Below the pieces are notes generated by a model, which searched no databases, was not told the DNA's origin, and worked only from the letters and a program-made list of their open reading frames with translations. DNA of 64,000 nucleotides, taken from positions 62,001 to 126,000 of the forward strand of contig JAAWAB010000008.1 in assembly GCA_022791915.1 (NCBI GenBank). Direction: 5' to 3'. The first letter of the stretch is position 1. Every line of letters starts with the position of its first letter. This stretch comes from Clostridia bacterium. Lineage in GTDB: Bacteria; Bacillota; Clostridia; Christensenellales; Pumilibacteraceae. The position numbers and the translations under genes were made by a program. This document shows positions 1-9,331 of this stretch, piece by piece.

Positions 1-1
1 C

Positions 2-523
2 AATTTAACCAACCACGTATATTGGAACGTGAGCGGGAATTTGTGCGAGAGCGCCAAAGCGCAGACGCTGTATATAGCCGCGTCGCGGGTGGGCATGGTG
101 AACGAGCGGTTGTTGACCGAGAAAATCGTGCCCGTTTCGGAAGACTTCGATTTTCGGACGCCGCACAAAATCGGAGATTATATTGCCGAGAAAGAAGTGC
201 AACAATATACGAACGGCTACGACCACGTGTGGCTTTTGGATACGAAGAACGCCGACGAAAAAGCGTGCGAATTGTACAGCGAAAAGAGCGGCATAGGGGT
301 GCAAGTGTTTACCACCTATCCGTGTGTGGTGTTTTATGCCAACTGTCAGGCGCCCGCTAATCAACAGGTGTACCCGAACGTTACCGACGAAGCGTATTTA
401 TCGGCGTGTCTGGAATGTCAGTATCATCCCGACGGGATTCATGCCTGCCCCGAGCGGTGCGGCGTGTGTTCGCCCGAAAAGCCGTATCACGAAGAAACGG
501 CGTACAAGTTTATTGTGAAATAG
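2..523 (+). CDS. galM: Aldose 1-epimerase, 3' part (5' end outside window)
   Basis: The gene is open at the left edge; 173 C-terminal residues are visible. Mutarotase interconverts alpha and beta anomers of hexoses such as galactose in the cytoplasm. The first visible codons read NLTNHVYWNVSG, matching the GalM signature that carries one catalytic His. Near the end, LECQYHPDGIH carries the conserved catalytic Glu. The C-terminus is Cys-rich (CPERCGVCSPEKP), which is unusual for the family. The stop overlaps the stop region of the convergent transporter gene by 14 nt. The family call is firm; substrate preference is not visible. Confidence 0.9.
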   Translation, partial: NLTNHVYWNVSGNLCESAKAQTLYIAASRVGMVNERLLTEKIVPVSEDFDFRTPHKIGDYIAEKEVQQYTNGYDHVWLLDTKNADEKACELYSEKSGIGVQVFTTYPCVVFYANCQAPANQQVYPNVTDEAYLSACLECQYHPDGIHACPERCGVCSPEKPYHEETAYKFIVK

Positions 524-2528
524 GTTGTTCCGAATTTCGGGCGGATGGCTCGGGTTGCAATGCGTTCAGCCACAGATAGGCGTCTTTTCTCGCAGTGAAA
601 ATGCGGTAAGGGACGCCGCTTTTATGTAGTTCGGCGAGCATTTCGGGGCGGACGGACTGGGAAAAATTGTGTATCCACTCGGCAAATTCGGGGTCTACTT
701 GTTCCACGCAACCGTCGGTGATATCGGGACGGGTTTTGCCCTTATACGTTTTTGCGCGTTTATATACGCTTTTCATACACGTTTTTGCGTCGATATCCAA
801 AAAGACGCAGAAGTCGGCGTTTTGCAGGCGAAGGGGAAAAGTGCGGCGGTAGTTGCCGTCTGTAATCCATTGAGATTGCGAAAGACTGTCTGCAAGCAGG
901 GAATCGAATTCTTCGGGCGTGCGCTCTATCCAGTTCGGTTGCCACCACAGTTTATCGAGATGAACGACGGGGATTCCGAGCTTTTCGCCCATGGCGCGCG
1001 CAAAGGTGCTTTTACCCGCGCCGCCGCAACCGACGACGAGGATTTTTTTGTGCGGGAAGGGGATTTCGCTCGGTTTCTTTTTGCGGATATAGAGATACGT
1101 TGCGATTGCGAGCGGGATATCGGCGGCAATCCAGGCAACGGGGTCGGCAAGCGACAGAGCGGAAAACGCAAGGGAGGACGCATTACTGTTTACGGCGCCG
1201 CCGTTTACGATTTGGGGCAACAGCAGGCAGACGGCGATACGGGCGAACAGTTCGCCTATTCCCGCAATGAGCGGCACGAGCGGTTTGCCCAAACCTTGCA
1301 CGACGTTGCGGAGTACGAAGATTGTGCCGAGCGCGAACATGAACGGCAACACGGTGTACATATACACGTTGCCGAAACGGATTGTTTGAGGTGTGATTTT
1401 ACTGTCGGCGAGAAAGAGCTTTTGATATACGCCGCCCACGGTGAGCGACAGCCCGACGGCGCTCAACGCAAGGGAGAGAACGAGTAGCATGAGCATGGAT
1501 TGTTTAATGCTGCGGCGTATGCGTTCGCGGTTGCCCGCGCCTTCGTTCTGCCCGCAAAAGGACAGCATGGAAGTGCCGAGCGCGTTGATGGGGGTATAGA
1601 GCAGATTGTTGATTTTACACCCCGCGCCGTAGCCGAGTTGGGCGGGCGTGCCTGCCGTCATGCTACCGTTGGGCAATTTATCGAAGGCAATGACGCCGTT
1701 AGACATGGAGAGAATGCCTAATCCGACAACCGAAAACTGGAATCCGAGCGGAATGCCCTGCCACAGCATACGTTTTACGACCGAGAAGGGAAAGCGGAAA
1801 TCGCGTGCGCGCAGTCGCAGTTGGGGATAGCGCACGAAGGTGAATACAAGGCAGGCGACGGCGGAGAGAATTTGCGCCGCCACGGTGGCGATTGCCGCGC
1901 CCGCGACGCCCCAACCGAACGCCATGATGAAGAGAAAGTCGAGCGCGATATTGAGCACGGTGGATACAAACAAAAAGACGAGCGGCGTGAACGAATCGCC
2001 GATACTGCGCAGTACGCCGCAAATCGAATTATAAAAGAACTGCCCGACCATGCCGCCGCACACGATGGCGAGATAGATATACGCCGCCCGATACACTTCG
2101 TTTCCCACGGGGTCGCCCGAAGGGGCTACGCCGATTAAGCGCAGAAGGGGCTTTATGGTGAACAGGCTGATTCCGGTGACTGCCAGACACACCAACGCGC
2201 TCAACACAATTTGTGCGGCGAACGCCTTGCGCATACCGTCGTTGTCGTTTCTGCCCGCGTGGTGAGAAATGACAACGCTCATGCCCGCCGTGCAACCGAA
2301 CGCGAATTGAAGAAAGAGAAAGGTGATTGCCGACGTATCGTTCACGCCTGCCACTTCGCCCGCCGACAGCGTGTGTCCGCAAATGGCGGCGTCTGCCATG
2401 GCGTATACGCTTTGCAAGAGATAGGAGATAAAAATGGGCAGAGAAAAGCGCACGATTGTTTTTGCAATCGGACCGTGCGTTAAGTCGGTATGGGAAAACG
2501 GACTCTTGATTTTTTGCAATGTTTTCAT
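510..2528 (-). CDS. MATE-family transporter fused to P-loop (FlaR/adenylate-kinase-like) kinase
   Basis: This 672-residue protein has two parts. Residues 1 to about 480 are a 12-helix MATE-type Na+/H+-coupled efflux protein (starts SHTDLTHGPIAKTIVRFSLPIF). Residues about 490-672 form a small P-loop kinase of the type annotated as topology modulation protein or FlaR, with Walker A GCGGAGKST at about 499-508, followed by HLDKLWWQPNW and DGNYRRT. I chose the ATG at 2528 because an AAGGA site lies upstream and the reading frame further 5' is not protein-like. No Met codon lies between the last helix and the Walker motif, so the fusion looks real rather than two genes read together. Substrate and kinase target are unknown. 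Confidence 0.85.
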   Translation of the reverse strand: MKTLQKIKSPFSHTDLTHGPIAKTIVRFSLPIFISYLLQSVYAMADAAICGHTLSAGEVAGVNDTSAITFLFLQFAFGCTAGMSVVISHHAGRNDNDGMRKAFAAQIVLSALVCLAVTGISLFTIKPLLRLIGVAPSGDPVGNEVYRAAYIYLAIVCGGMVGQFFYNSICGVLRSIGDSFTPLVFLFVSTVLNIALDFLFIMAFGWGVAGAAIATVAAQILSAVACLVFTFVRYPQLRLRARDFRFPFSVVKRMLWQGIPLGFQFSVVGLGILSMSNGVIAFDKLPNGSMTAGTPAQLGYGAGCKINNLLYTPINALGTSMLSFCGQNEGAGNRERIRRSIKQSMLMLLVLSLALSAVGLSLTVGGVYQKLFLADSKITPQTIRFGNVYMYTVLPFMFALGTIFVLRNVVQGLGKPLVPLIAGIGELFARIAVCLLLPQIVNGGAVNSNASSLAFSALSLADPVAWIAADIPLAIATYLYIRKKKPSEIPFPHKKILVVGCGGAGKSTFARAMGEKLGIPVVHLDKLWWQPNWIERTPEEFDSLLADSLSQSQWITDGNYRRTFPLRLQNADFCVFLDIDAKTCMKSVYKRAKTYKGKTRPDITDGCVEQVDPEFAEWIHNFSQSVRPEMLAELHKSGVPYRIFTARKDAYLWLNALQPEPSARNSEQPISQ

Positions 2529-2644
2529 ATGTGTACGAATTCCTTTGCGTATCATTATACACGGAAGAAAGCAAAAGGGAAAGCGAATAGACGGGTGCGT
2601 GGAAAGATTTTTTGCGGGGACGGCATAAAAGGGTCGGAGAACGG

Positions 2645-2674
2645 TTGACAGATTGTGCGGGGCGGGCATATAAT
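2645..2674 (+). promoter_or_regulatory. Sigma-A type promoter of cysK
   Basis: TTGACA at 2645-2650 and TATAAT at 2669-2674 with an 18-nt spacer: both boxes are perfect. Predicted start near 2681 leaves only about 14 nt of leader, just enough for the GAGAGG site. No T-box, SAM or other cysteine-related riboswitch fits in that leader. Confidence 0.85.
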
Positions 2675-2694
2675 CGGTTTTGAGAGGTAGAAAC

Positions 2695-3624
2695 ATGAAA
2701 GTATATACGTCTATGTATGAAATGATAGGTAACACGCCGCTTTTGGAGCCGACGAATTATGCGAGAGCAAACGGGTTGCGGGCAAGGCTGTTGGTAAAAC
2801 TCGAATTTTTGAATCCCGCGGGGTCGGTGAAAGACCGTGTGGCTTTTTCTATGATTACGGAAGCAGAGAAGAGCGGAAAGCTGAAAGCGGGCGCCACGAT
2901 TATAGAACCGACGAGCGGCAACACGGGGATAGGTCTTGCGGCGGTGGGCGCGAGCAAGGGATACAGGGTGATTTTAACCATGCCCGACACGATGAGTGTG
3001 GAGCGGCAAAAACTGATTCAAGCATACGGGGCGGAGATTGTGCTTACCGACGGCAAGAAGGGCATGCGCGGCGCGATAGAGAAGGCGAACGAACTTGTTG
3101 CCGAGATTCCCCATGCGGTGCTTGCGGGGCAGTTTGCGAATCCCGCGAATCCGCATGCGCATTATGTGACGACGGGACCCGAAATATGGCGGGATACCGA
3201 CGGAACGGTGGACGTCTTTGTGGCAGGCGTGGGCACGGGCGGCACGATATCGGGCGTGGGAAAATATCTGAAAGAGCAAAATCCCGCCGTGCGGGTGGTT
3301 GCGGTAGAGCCGAGCGACTCGCCCGTGTTATCGGGCGGCAGCGCGGGGGCGCACGGGATTCAGGGAATCGGCGCGGGATTTGTGCCCGACGTACTCGATA
3401 CGGGCGTATACGATACCGTGATGACGGCGACGACGGAAAACGCCTATGCGGCGGCGCGGGAGTTGGCGCGGACGGAAGGGATATTGGTGGGAATCTCTTC
3501 GGGTGCGGCGTTATGGGCGGCTGTCGAGTTGGCGCGTATGCCCGAGAACGACGGCAAAGTGATTGTTGCGCTATTGCCCGACACGGGGGACAGATATCTT
3601 TCCACACGGTTATTCGGGGAATAG
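2695..3624 (+). CDS. cysK: Cysteine synthase (O-acetylserine sulfhydrylase)
   Basis: This 309-residue cytoplasmic PLP enzyme makes L-cysteine from O-acetylserine and sulfide. The PLP-lysine motif NPAGSVKDR, the TSGNTG substrate loop, the GTGGTI phosphate-binding loop and a C-terminal SSGAAL are all present, and the length is normal. The ATG at 2695 is preceded by GAGAGG. A TTG 15 nt upstream is in frame but lies over the ribosome-binding site. The gene is a single transcription unit between its own promoter and a hairpin terminator. No cysE is adjacent. A cystathionine beta-synthase-like side activity cannot be excluded. Confidence 0.95.
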   Translation: MKVYTSMYEMIGNTPLLEPTNYARANGLRARLLVKLEFLNPAGSVKDRVAFSMITEAEKSGKLKAGATIIEPTSGNTGIGLAAVGASKGYRVILTMPDTMSVERQKLIQAYGAEIVLTDGKKGMRGAIEKANELVAEIPHAVLAGQFANPANPHAHYVTTGPEIWRDTDGTVDVFVAGVGTGGTISGVGKYLKEQNPAVRVVAVEPSDSPVLSGGSAGAHGIQGIGAGFVPDVLDTGVYDTVMTATTENAYAAARELARTEGILVGISSGAALWAAVELARMPENDGKVIVALLPDTGDRYLSTRLFGE

Positions 3625-3647
3625 AACGGGGATTTTACCTAAAAAGG

Positions 3648-3671
3648 CGTCTGCGGTTGCGGGCGTTTTTT
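3648..3671 (+). terminator. Rho-independent terminator after cysK
   Basis: Stem CGTCTGC / GCGGGCG (two G-T pairs) with GGTT loop, preceded by A5 and followed by T6. It lies 24 nt after the stop. Confidence 0.75.
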
Positions 3672-3746
3672 GTTGTCGAATGGGGACGGAAAGATTAGAA
3701 TCCTATTAAAATTGCATAAAACAATCGAAAAAGGCGGGTTGGCGAC

Positions 3747-3774
3747 TTGACAAAAATCGGGGGGGGGTTATAAT
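3747..3774 (+). promoter_or_regulatory. Promoter of LRR lipoprotein with G9 homopolymer in the spacer
   Basis: TTGACA at 3747-3752 and TATAAT at 3769-3774 with a 16-nt spacer. The spacer contains nine consecutive G (3759-3767). Gain or loss of one G would change the spacing to 17 or 15 nt. That makes this a candidate slipped-strand phase-variation site. Confidence 0.7.
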
Positions 3775-3810
3775 TATATGGATTTGATTTTACAATCGGA
3801 GGTTTGAAAA

Positions 3811-6663
3811 GTGAAAAGTTTGTATAAAAAAACGTGGTTGACGGTGGTTGCGATTGCCGTGTGTTTGTTTGTGTCGGTAGCTTTTACGGCGTGTTTTAAC
3901 GACAGCGGCACAAAAAACGAAGAAGAGCAATATTCGGTTACGTTCGATGCGGGACGCGGCACCATTTTCGGCGAGCGTTTTTATAAGACGAGCGTGAAGA
4001 AAGATTCGCTTGTTCCCGAGCCGAGCGAGGCACCCGTGGGCGAAGACGGGTTTATTTTTGCGGGCTGGAACGAAACGGGCAGCGAGCAGGATCCGATGTG
4101 GAATTTTGCCACCGATACGGCGACGCACGCGCTGTATTTGGAGGCTGTGTGGGTGCGCGGATATACCATCCGATTCGATGCGAACGGCGGCACGTTTGCG
4201 GACGGAGAAGACACGTATAGCATTCTGGTGGCACAGGACGCAAAGCTGACGGCGCCCGAGATTACGCCGCTGGACGAGAACCGTGTGCTCAAAGGTTGGT
4301 CAGACGGATACAAAACATGGGATTTTTCCGTTGATACGGTGAAATTCCAAATGACGCTCACGGCGCAGTGGGGCTGGACGGAAGAAGTGGAAAATGCGCT
4401 GGCGCCGTTCGAATACCGCGAATTGGGCGACGGCAGTTGCATGATTACGAGCGTGAAAGATAAAGCGGTGACGGAGTTCGTTGTGCCTGACGTGGTATCG
4501 ACGATTGCGGACGCGGCGTTCAAAGACTGCACCGAATTGGTTTCGGCGGAGATTGCCGACAGCGTGAGCAGTATAGGACGGTCGGCATTCGAAGGATGTT
4601 CGGCTCTGCAATCGGTGAAACTTCCCAAAGCGTTGACAACGCTGCACGCGCGTACGTTTACGGATTGTGTGGCATTGGAAGAGATTACGTTGCCCGAAAC
4701 GCTTACGGAGTTGGGTGGCTCGGCGTTTTCCGGGTGCACGGCGTTGCAAGTTGCGGTGTTGCCCGCGGGCATAACGAAAATAGAAAGTTCTTTGTTCCGC
4801 GACTGTGCGGCGCTTACGAGCGTGGAGATAAACGGCGCCGTAACGAAAATCGACGAGTACGCTTTTTCCGGTTGCGTGTTGCTTTCCGACTTCGAGATTC
4901 CCGCGAGTGTGACGATGATTTACAGCCGCGCGTTTTCGGATTGCAAATCGCTGACTTCGGTTGCGGTGCCCGAAACGTGCGAGAACATCGATTGGTATGC
5001 GTTTGCAAACTGCGAAAAACTTGCTGCGGTGGAACTGAACTGCAAAGAAATCGATTTTGGCGCATTTTCGGGGTGCAAGTCGTTGGCTTCGGTTACGCTG
5101 GGGGCTACGGTGGAGATGATAAGGGACGGTGCGTTTGAGAAGTGCGGTCTTACTTCGATAAAGATTCCCGACACGGTTACGACGCTCGAATCGGCTGTAT
5201 TCGGCAGTTGCGCGCAACTGGAAAGTGCGGAGATTGGGCGCGGTATCACGGAGTTATCGCGGAATTTGTTCAGCGGCTGTTCTGCGTTGCGTACGGTTAC
5301 GACGCTCGGGGAGTTGACGAAAATCGGGGAGAAAGCGTTTGCGGACTGCGTATCGCTACTTTCGTATACCGTTCCCGCAACCGTGACGGAAGTGAGTGGC
5401 AATGCGTTTTACGGGTGCGTGCGGCTTATGGAAGTTTACAATCTTTCGCAGGCGGAATTGCGCGGTGCGGGATGGGGGTCGTATTGCACGGTGCACACGG
5501 ACGCGACCGAAGAAAGCGTGATCGATACCGATGCGACTTATAAGCTTTCGTTCTGCAAGGTGAAAGTCGGAAATGACAGAGAACCGCAGAATTATCTTTT
5601 GGATTATAGCGGCGAGGGGCAATACCTTACGTTACCCGACGATTACAAAGGTGAAAAGTATCGCTTATTCGATTACGCGCTTTCTTTCAGAACGAATCTG
5701 GAAAGCGTGACGGTTTCTGCGGGTGTGGAAAAAATCGGCAAAAACGTGTTGTTTGGCAGCGATAACGTGCGCGCGCTTACTGTGAAGGCGGAGAATACGG
5801 TATATTATTCGGGCGGCAACTGCATTGTAGAGAAAGCTACCGAAAAGTTCGTGCTCGGGTGCCGCACTTCGGTGATTCCGAACGGTGTGAAAGCGATTGG
5901 GGAATACGTGTTCTGCGGCAATGCGACCATTGTGAATCCGCAGTTTGTGATTCCCGAGAGCGTGACGAACGTGGAACGGAGTGCGTTCGACGGGTGCACG
6001 GGACTGATTCGCACGGCGGAAAATTTGATTCGGTATGTGGATAAATGGATGATTGCGTTTGTTTACGACGAATACGACCAAACGTTCGACCTTGTGCTCG
6101 ACGGCGGCACGGTGGGCATAGCGGAACATGCGATGAGCGAATCGTATGTGGGGAAAAGAGTGGTTACTTCGTTTACATGCAATCCCGAGCTTAAATACAT
6201 TTGCGATTATGCGTTGTACGGCTGTGAAAAAATGACTTCGGTTGTGCTGAACGACGGACTGCTTTCGCTGGGACACGGTGCATTCAATTCGTGCGACAGT
6301 CTTTTGGAGATAGAGATTCCCGACAGCGTGCAGTCGATTGGCGCAGCGTCTTTTATGGGCTGTGACGCTTTGACGTATGTGAAATTGCCGAATGGATTGC
6401 AAGAGGTCGAATATCAGATGTTTGACGGGTGCAAGGCATTGGAAACGGTAGTGATTCCCGCGAGTGTGCGTGAATTGGGACACGACGTGTGTGGAAATTG
6501 CCCCAAAGCGGTGGTGTATTTCGAAGGGACTGACGAGCAGTGGAATGCCGTGAAAAAAGGCGGCAATAGCAACATGGGTTTGACAGTGCGGTATTATTCG
6601 GAAACGGAAAAAGCGGGCTGCTGGCACTATGGTGCCGACGGCAAACCCGCTATGTGGAACTGA
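3811..6663 (+). CDS. BspA-type leucine-rich-repeat lipoprotein with InlB-like B repeats
   Basis: This 950-residue predicted lipoprotein starts with GTG at 3811, preceded by CGGAGG at a good distance. A signal peptide (about residues 8-27) ends in a lipobox FTAC, with Cys about residue 28 as the lipidated residue. Two InlB B-repeat-like units follow (residues about 42-110 and 120-190; each ends in a W after an F-x-x-W/GW core). After that come many BspA/LRR_5 units of the form C-x-x-L-x-x-V-x-L-P-x-x-V-x-x-I-x-x-x-A-F-x-x-C through most of the remaining length. Families of this type mediate adhesion or binding of host or plant material, but the ligand here is unknown. The gene is transcribed alone and converges with an M3 peptidase gene. 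Confidence 0.88.
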   Translation: MKSLYKKTWLTVVAIAVCLFVSVAFTACFNDSGTKNEEEQYSVTFDAGRGTIFGERFYKTSVKKDSLVPEPSEAPVGEDGFIFAGWNETGSEQDPMWNFATDTATHALYLEAVWVRGYTIRFDANGGTFADGEDTYSILVAQDAKLTAPEITPLDENRVLKGWSDGYKTWDFSVDTVKFQMTLTAQWGWTEEVENALAPFEYRELGDGSCMITSVKDKAVTEFVVPDVVSTIADAAFKDCTELVSAEIADSVSSIGRSAFEGCSALQSVKLPKALTTLHARTFTDCVALEEITLPETLTELGGSAFSGCTALQVAVLPAGITKIESSLFRDCAALTSVEINGAVTKIDEYAFSGCVLLSDFEIPASVTMIYSRAFSDCKSLTSVAVPETCENIDWYAFANCEKLAAVELNCKEIDFGAFSGCKSLASVTLGATVEMIRDGAFEKCGLTSIKIPDTVTTLESAVFGSCAQLESAEIGRGITELSRNLFSGCSALRTVTTLGELTKIGEKAFADCVSLLSYTVPATVTEVSGNAFYGCVRLMEVYNLSQAELRGAGWGSYCTVHTDATEESVIDTDATYKLSFCKVKVGNDREPQNYLLDYSGEGQYLTLPDDYKGEKYRLFDYALSFRTNLESVTVSAGVEKIGKNVLFGSDNVRALTVKAENTVYYSGGNCIVEKATEKFVLGCRTSVIPNGVKAIGEYVFCGNATIVNPQFVIPESVTNVERSAFDGCTGLIRTAENLIRYVDKWMIAFVYDEYDQTFDLVLDGGTVGIAEHAMSESYVGKRVVTSFTCNPELKYICDYALYGCEKMTSVVLNDGLLSLGHGAFNSCDSLLEIEIPDSVQSIGAASFMGCDALTYVKLPNGLQEVEYQMFDGCKALETVVIPASVRELGHDVCGNCPKAVVYFEGTDEQWNAVKKGGNSNMGLTVRYYSETEKAGCWHYGADGKPAMWN

Positions 6664-6684
6664 TTGATAATCGGATTGATATAA

Positions 6685-8364
6685 CTATTTACGGAGAATA
6701 GTTTCGGCTTTGGCGGCGATATCCGAAAGGGCGCCGCAGTCGAACGGAGAATATAGCCCCGCCTCTTTTACGAGTGCGGGGAATTCTTTTGTTGCGCCCG
6801 CTTTTACGAATTTTAAGTAGGCAGCGAATGCCTGTTCGTAGTTATCTTGACTCATGAATCGGAACTGCATTGCCACGCTTTGGGCAAGGCAGTAATCGAC
6901 GTAGTAGAAGGGGCTTTCGTAGATATGCATTTGGTATTGCCAGCGCGTGCCGTTTTGGAGATAGGGCATTCCTTCGTACGAAATCCACGGACGGAACTCG
7001 CGTTCGAGTTCGAGCCAGAGCGCGTTACGCTGTGCGGGGGTGAGTTCGGGTTGGGAATAGACCTGCTCTTGGAAATAGTCTACGATTGTGCCGTACGGGA
7101 GGAAGGCGAGCGCGTCGAAAAAGTGGGCGTAGCGGTAGTCGTCTGCCCGATTGCCGAAGAAAGCGTCCATATACGGATAGCACAGAAATTCCATGCTCAT
7201 GGAGTGCGTTTCGGCGGTTTCCATGCCGAGGTCGATATCGGGGTCGTGGTTTTGCCGAAAACTCATGTACGCTTCGAGCGCGTGCCCCGCTTCGTGGGTG
7301 AGCACGTCTACGTCGGCGCTCGTGCCGTTGAAGTTGGCGAGTATGAACGGCTGGCGGTAGGTTATGAACGATTCCATATAGCCGCCGCCCCATTTGCCTT
7401 CGCGGGGGAACACGTCGAACGCGTCGGTGGCAAGCATGAAATCGAAGAATTCGCCCGTTTCTTTGCCCATATTGTGATACATTTGTTTACCCGCTTCGAA
7501 CATTTGCTCGGCGGTTAATACGGGCGTGGGGTTGCCTTGGGGGAAATAGGTGTCGTTATCGTAATACATAAACGGGGTTGCGCCTGTTTTTTCGCCCAGC
7601 GCCCGTTTGAGCGCGGCGACAACGGGCACGACGTCGGTTTTCACGTTTTGGCGGAAACGGCGGATTTCGTTGCGACCGTAGGAGATTCTGCCGAGTTGGT
7701 TATCGCCCAGTTCCACGAAGTTTTTATAGCCGAGCGTGCGGGCGATTTTTGTGCGCACTTTTACAAGGCGGTCGAAGATATCGTCTAATTGTTCGCCGAT
7801 TGCGGCGAGCGTGGTGCCGAGCGCGTCGTATGCTTTTTTACGCACGGCGCGGTCGGGGTGGGAAAAGTATTTGCGCAGAGCCGAAAGGGGGAGATTTTCG
7901 CCTTCGTACGCAAAGAGCGTTTCCGCCATGAGTTTGGTATACTCGGTGACGATTTTGTTTTCTTCGATACGGAAGGGCACGACTTTTTGGGACGTGCATT
8001 TGACGCTCAATTCGTACTGGCGCAGTACGAGCGGATTGACGTTTGCCGTGGTTTGATTACAGTGCGGGTTTTGCAAAAAGGCTTGTTGGAAATTGACGAA
8101 CGACGCGCCGATTTTGGGGGATTGTTCGTCGTAGTAGTCTTTTTCGGCGGAGTAGAATTCGTTGCGGGTGTCGAGCGTGAAACGGGAGAAGGCGAGCGCC
8201 GCCATGGTGCGGAATCGAAACACGGGAGTAAGGCATTCGTTACGGACGGCAACGAGCGCTTGCGCGCTTTCCGCCGTTTTGGCTTTTTGTGCGCAGTTTT
8301 CGATGTGCGCAATCAGGCTGTCTGCCGCGACCCGTTCGTACGGCAGTTGGGATACTTTTGTCAT
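6685..8364 (-). CDS. M3-family oligoendopeptidase (PepF-like)
   Basis: This 559-residue cytoplasmic zinc metallopeptidase degrades oligopeptides. The zinc motif HEAGH lies at residues 357-361 in the context DVLTHEAGHALEAY, and the downstream Glu region (GMETAETHSMSMEF) has the M3 form. There is no signal peptide. The ATG at 8364 has an AAGGAGC site upstream and its own promoter. The length fits the M3B oligoendopeptidase F group (about 560-600). It may recycle peptides taken up from the gut, but the neighbours do not specify a role. Confidence 0.92.
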   Translation of the reverse strand: MTKVSQLPYERVAADSLIAHIENCAQKAKTAESAQALVAVRNECLTPVFRFRTMAALAFSRFTLDTRNEFYSAEKDYYDEQSPKIGASFVNFQQAFLQNPHCNQTTANVNPLVLRQYELSVKCTSQKVVPFRIEENKIVTEYTKLMAETLFAYEGENLPLSALRKYFSHPDRAVRKKAYDALGTTLAAIGEQLDDIFDRLVKVRTKIARTLGYKNFVELGDNQLGRISYGRNEIRRFRQNVKTDVVPVVAALKRALGEKTGATPFMYYDNDTYFPQGNPTPVLTAEQMFEAGKQMYHNMGKETGEFFDFMLATDAFDVFPREGKWGGGYMESFITYRQPFILANFNGTSADVDVLTHEAGHALEAYMSFRQNHDPDIDLGMETAETHSMSMEFLCYPYMDAFFGNRADDYRYAHFFDALAFLPYGTIVDYFQEQVYSQPELTPAQRNALWLELEREFRPWISYEGMPYLQNGTRWQYQMHIYESPFYYVDYCLAQSVAMQFRFMSQDNYEQAFAAYLKFVKAGATKEFPALVKEAGLYSPFDCGALSDIAAKAETILRK

Positions 8365-8398
8365 GAGAGAATTGCTCCTTTGTTATTTTTACCGTTTT

Positions 8399-8427
8399 AT
8401 TATACGCTTGCGTGAGAAAATAGTCAA
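8399..8427 (-). promoter_or_regulatory. Promoter of M3 peptidase gene
   Basis: On the minus strand, TTGACT (8427-8422), a 17-nt spacer and TATAAT (8404-8399). The AAGGAG site lies between the predicted start and the ATG at 8364. Confidence 0.8.
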
Positions 8428-8481
8428 GCGGGGGAATGGTGCGGGGGTATAAGTTGGGGCGGGGAAAAGGATACTAATAGC

Positions 8482-9300
8482 ATGATGAAATGCTTATGTG
8501 CGCTTTTGTCGCTTTTTTGCTGTGTTACGTGCGGCGCGCCTGCAAAAACGCAGAAGGACGTGCGGCGCGTGCCTGTTGTGATGTATCATTCGGTATGCAA
8601 GACGAACGTGGGGGAATTTGTGATTTCTCCCGACGGTTTGCGGCGGGATTTCAAATATTTCAGGGACAAGGGGTACACCGCCGTGTTTGTGCGCGACATT
8701 GTGGCGTTTTGCGACGGCAAGAAGAATTTGCCCGAAAAGCCGATTGTGATTACGTTTGACGATGGGTTTTACAACAATGCGTATTATGCGCTCGGCATTG
8801 CCGAAGAATTCGGCATGAAAATCACCGTGTCGGTGGTGGGGTCGTATGTGAAAAAGGAAGAGAAGGAAAAAAAGAGAAGTCCCGTATATTCGTATCTGAA
8901 TTACGACGACATGCGTCGCATGCAACAGAGCGGGTGGGTGGAATTTTGCAATCACACATACGACATGCACCGCACGTCGCCGCGCAAAGGGGTGCGGCGG
9001 GCAAAAGGGGAAAGCGCATCCGAATACGAAAAAACGCTCACTGCGGACAGCGAAAAATGCCGCAAGCTGATAAAAAGTGCGTGCGGCGTTTCGCCCGACG
9101 TGTTTACCTATCCGTTCGGATGTTACAGCAACGAAACAGGCAAAATTCTGGCGAAATTGGGGTACCGCGCCGTGATGACGTGCAAGGGCGGAATCAACGT
9201 GTTTAGCAAAGGGAGCGCGGCGGGACTGGATTGCATTATGCGGTACAACCGACCGGGCAAGGCGGACACGAAAGCGTTTTTTGCTAAAATCGGCGTATAA
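8482..9300 (+). CDS. Exported polysaccharide deacetylase (NodB-type)
   Basis: This 272-residue protein has an N-terminal export signal that is Cys-rich (LSLFCCVTCGAP), so it could be a lipoprotein although no perfect lipobox is visible. The NodB/CE4 motifs are seen: TFDDG (motif 1, metal-binding and catalytic Asp), NHTYDMH (motif 2, metal His) and YPFG (motif 3). Enzymes of this family remove acetyl groups from peptidoglycan or other N-acetyl polysaccharides at the cell surface. The start could be the ATG at 8482 or 8485; a weak AAGG lies 11 nt upstream. It is divergent from the peptidase gene. Confidence 0.88.
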   Translation: MMKCLCALLSLFCCVTCGAPAKTQKDVRRVPVVMYHSVCKTNVGEFVISPDGLRRDFKYFRDKGYTAVFVRDIVAFCDGKKNLPEKPIVITFDDGFYNNAYYALGIAEEFGMKITVSVVGSYVKKEEKEKKRSPVYSYLNYDDMRRMQQSGWVEFCNHTYDMHRTSPRKGVRRAKGESASEYEKTLTADSEKCRKLIKSACGVSPDVFTYPFGCYSNETGKILAKLGYRAVMTCKGGINVFSKGSAAGLDCIMRYNRPGKADTKAFFAKIGV

Positions 9301-9331
9301 GAAATTGTTTCGTGTTTCTTGTTATGAACTA

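Noticed and set aside
669..1487. Plus-strand open frame opposite the transporter-kinase gene
   Set aside because: Antisense to a well-supported protein, and its translation matches no family I know.
8448..8481. Leaderless promoter for the polysaccharide deacetylase (GATACT 6 nt before the ATG)
   Set aside because: No -35 box fits within 16-18 nt upstream, and an AAGG site is present; too weak to claim.
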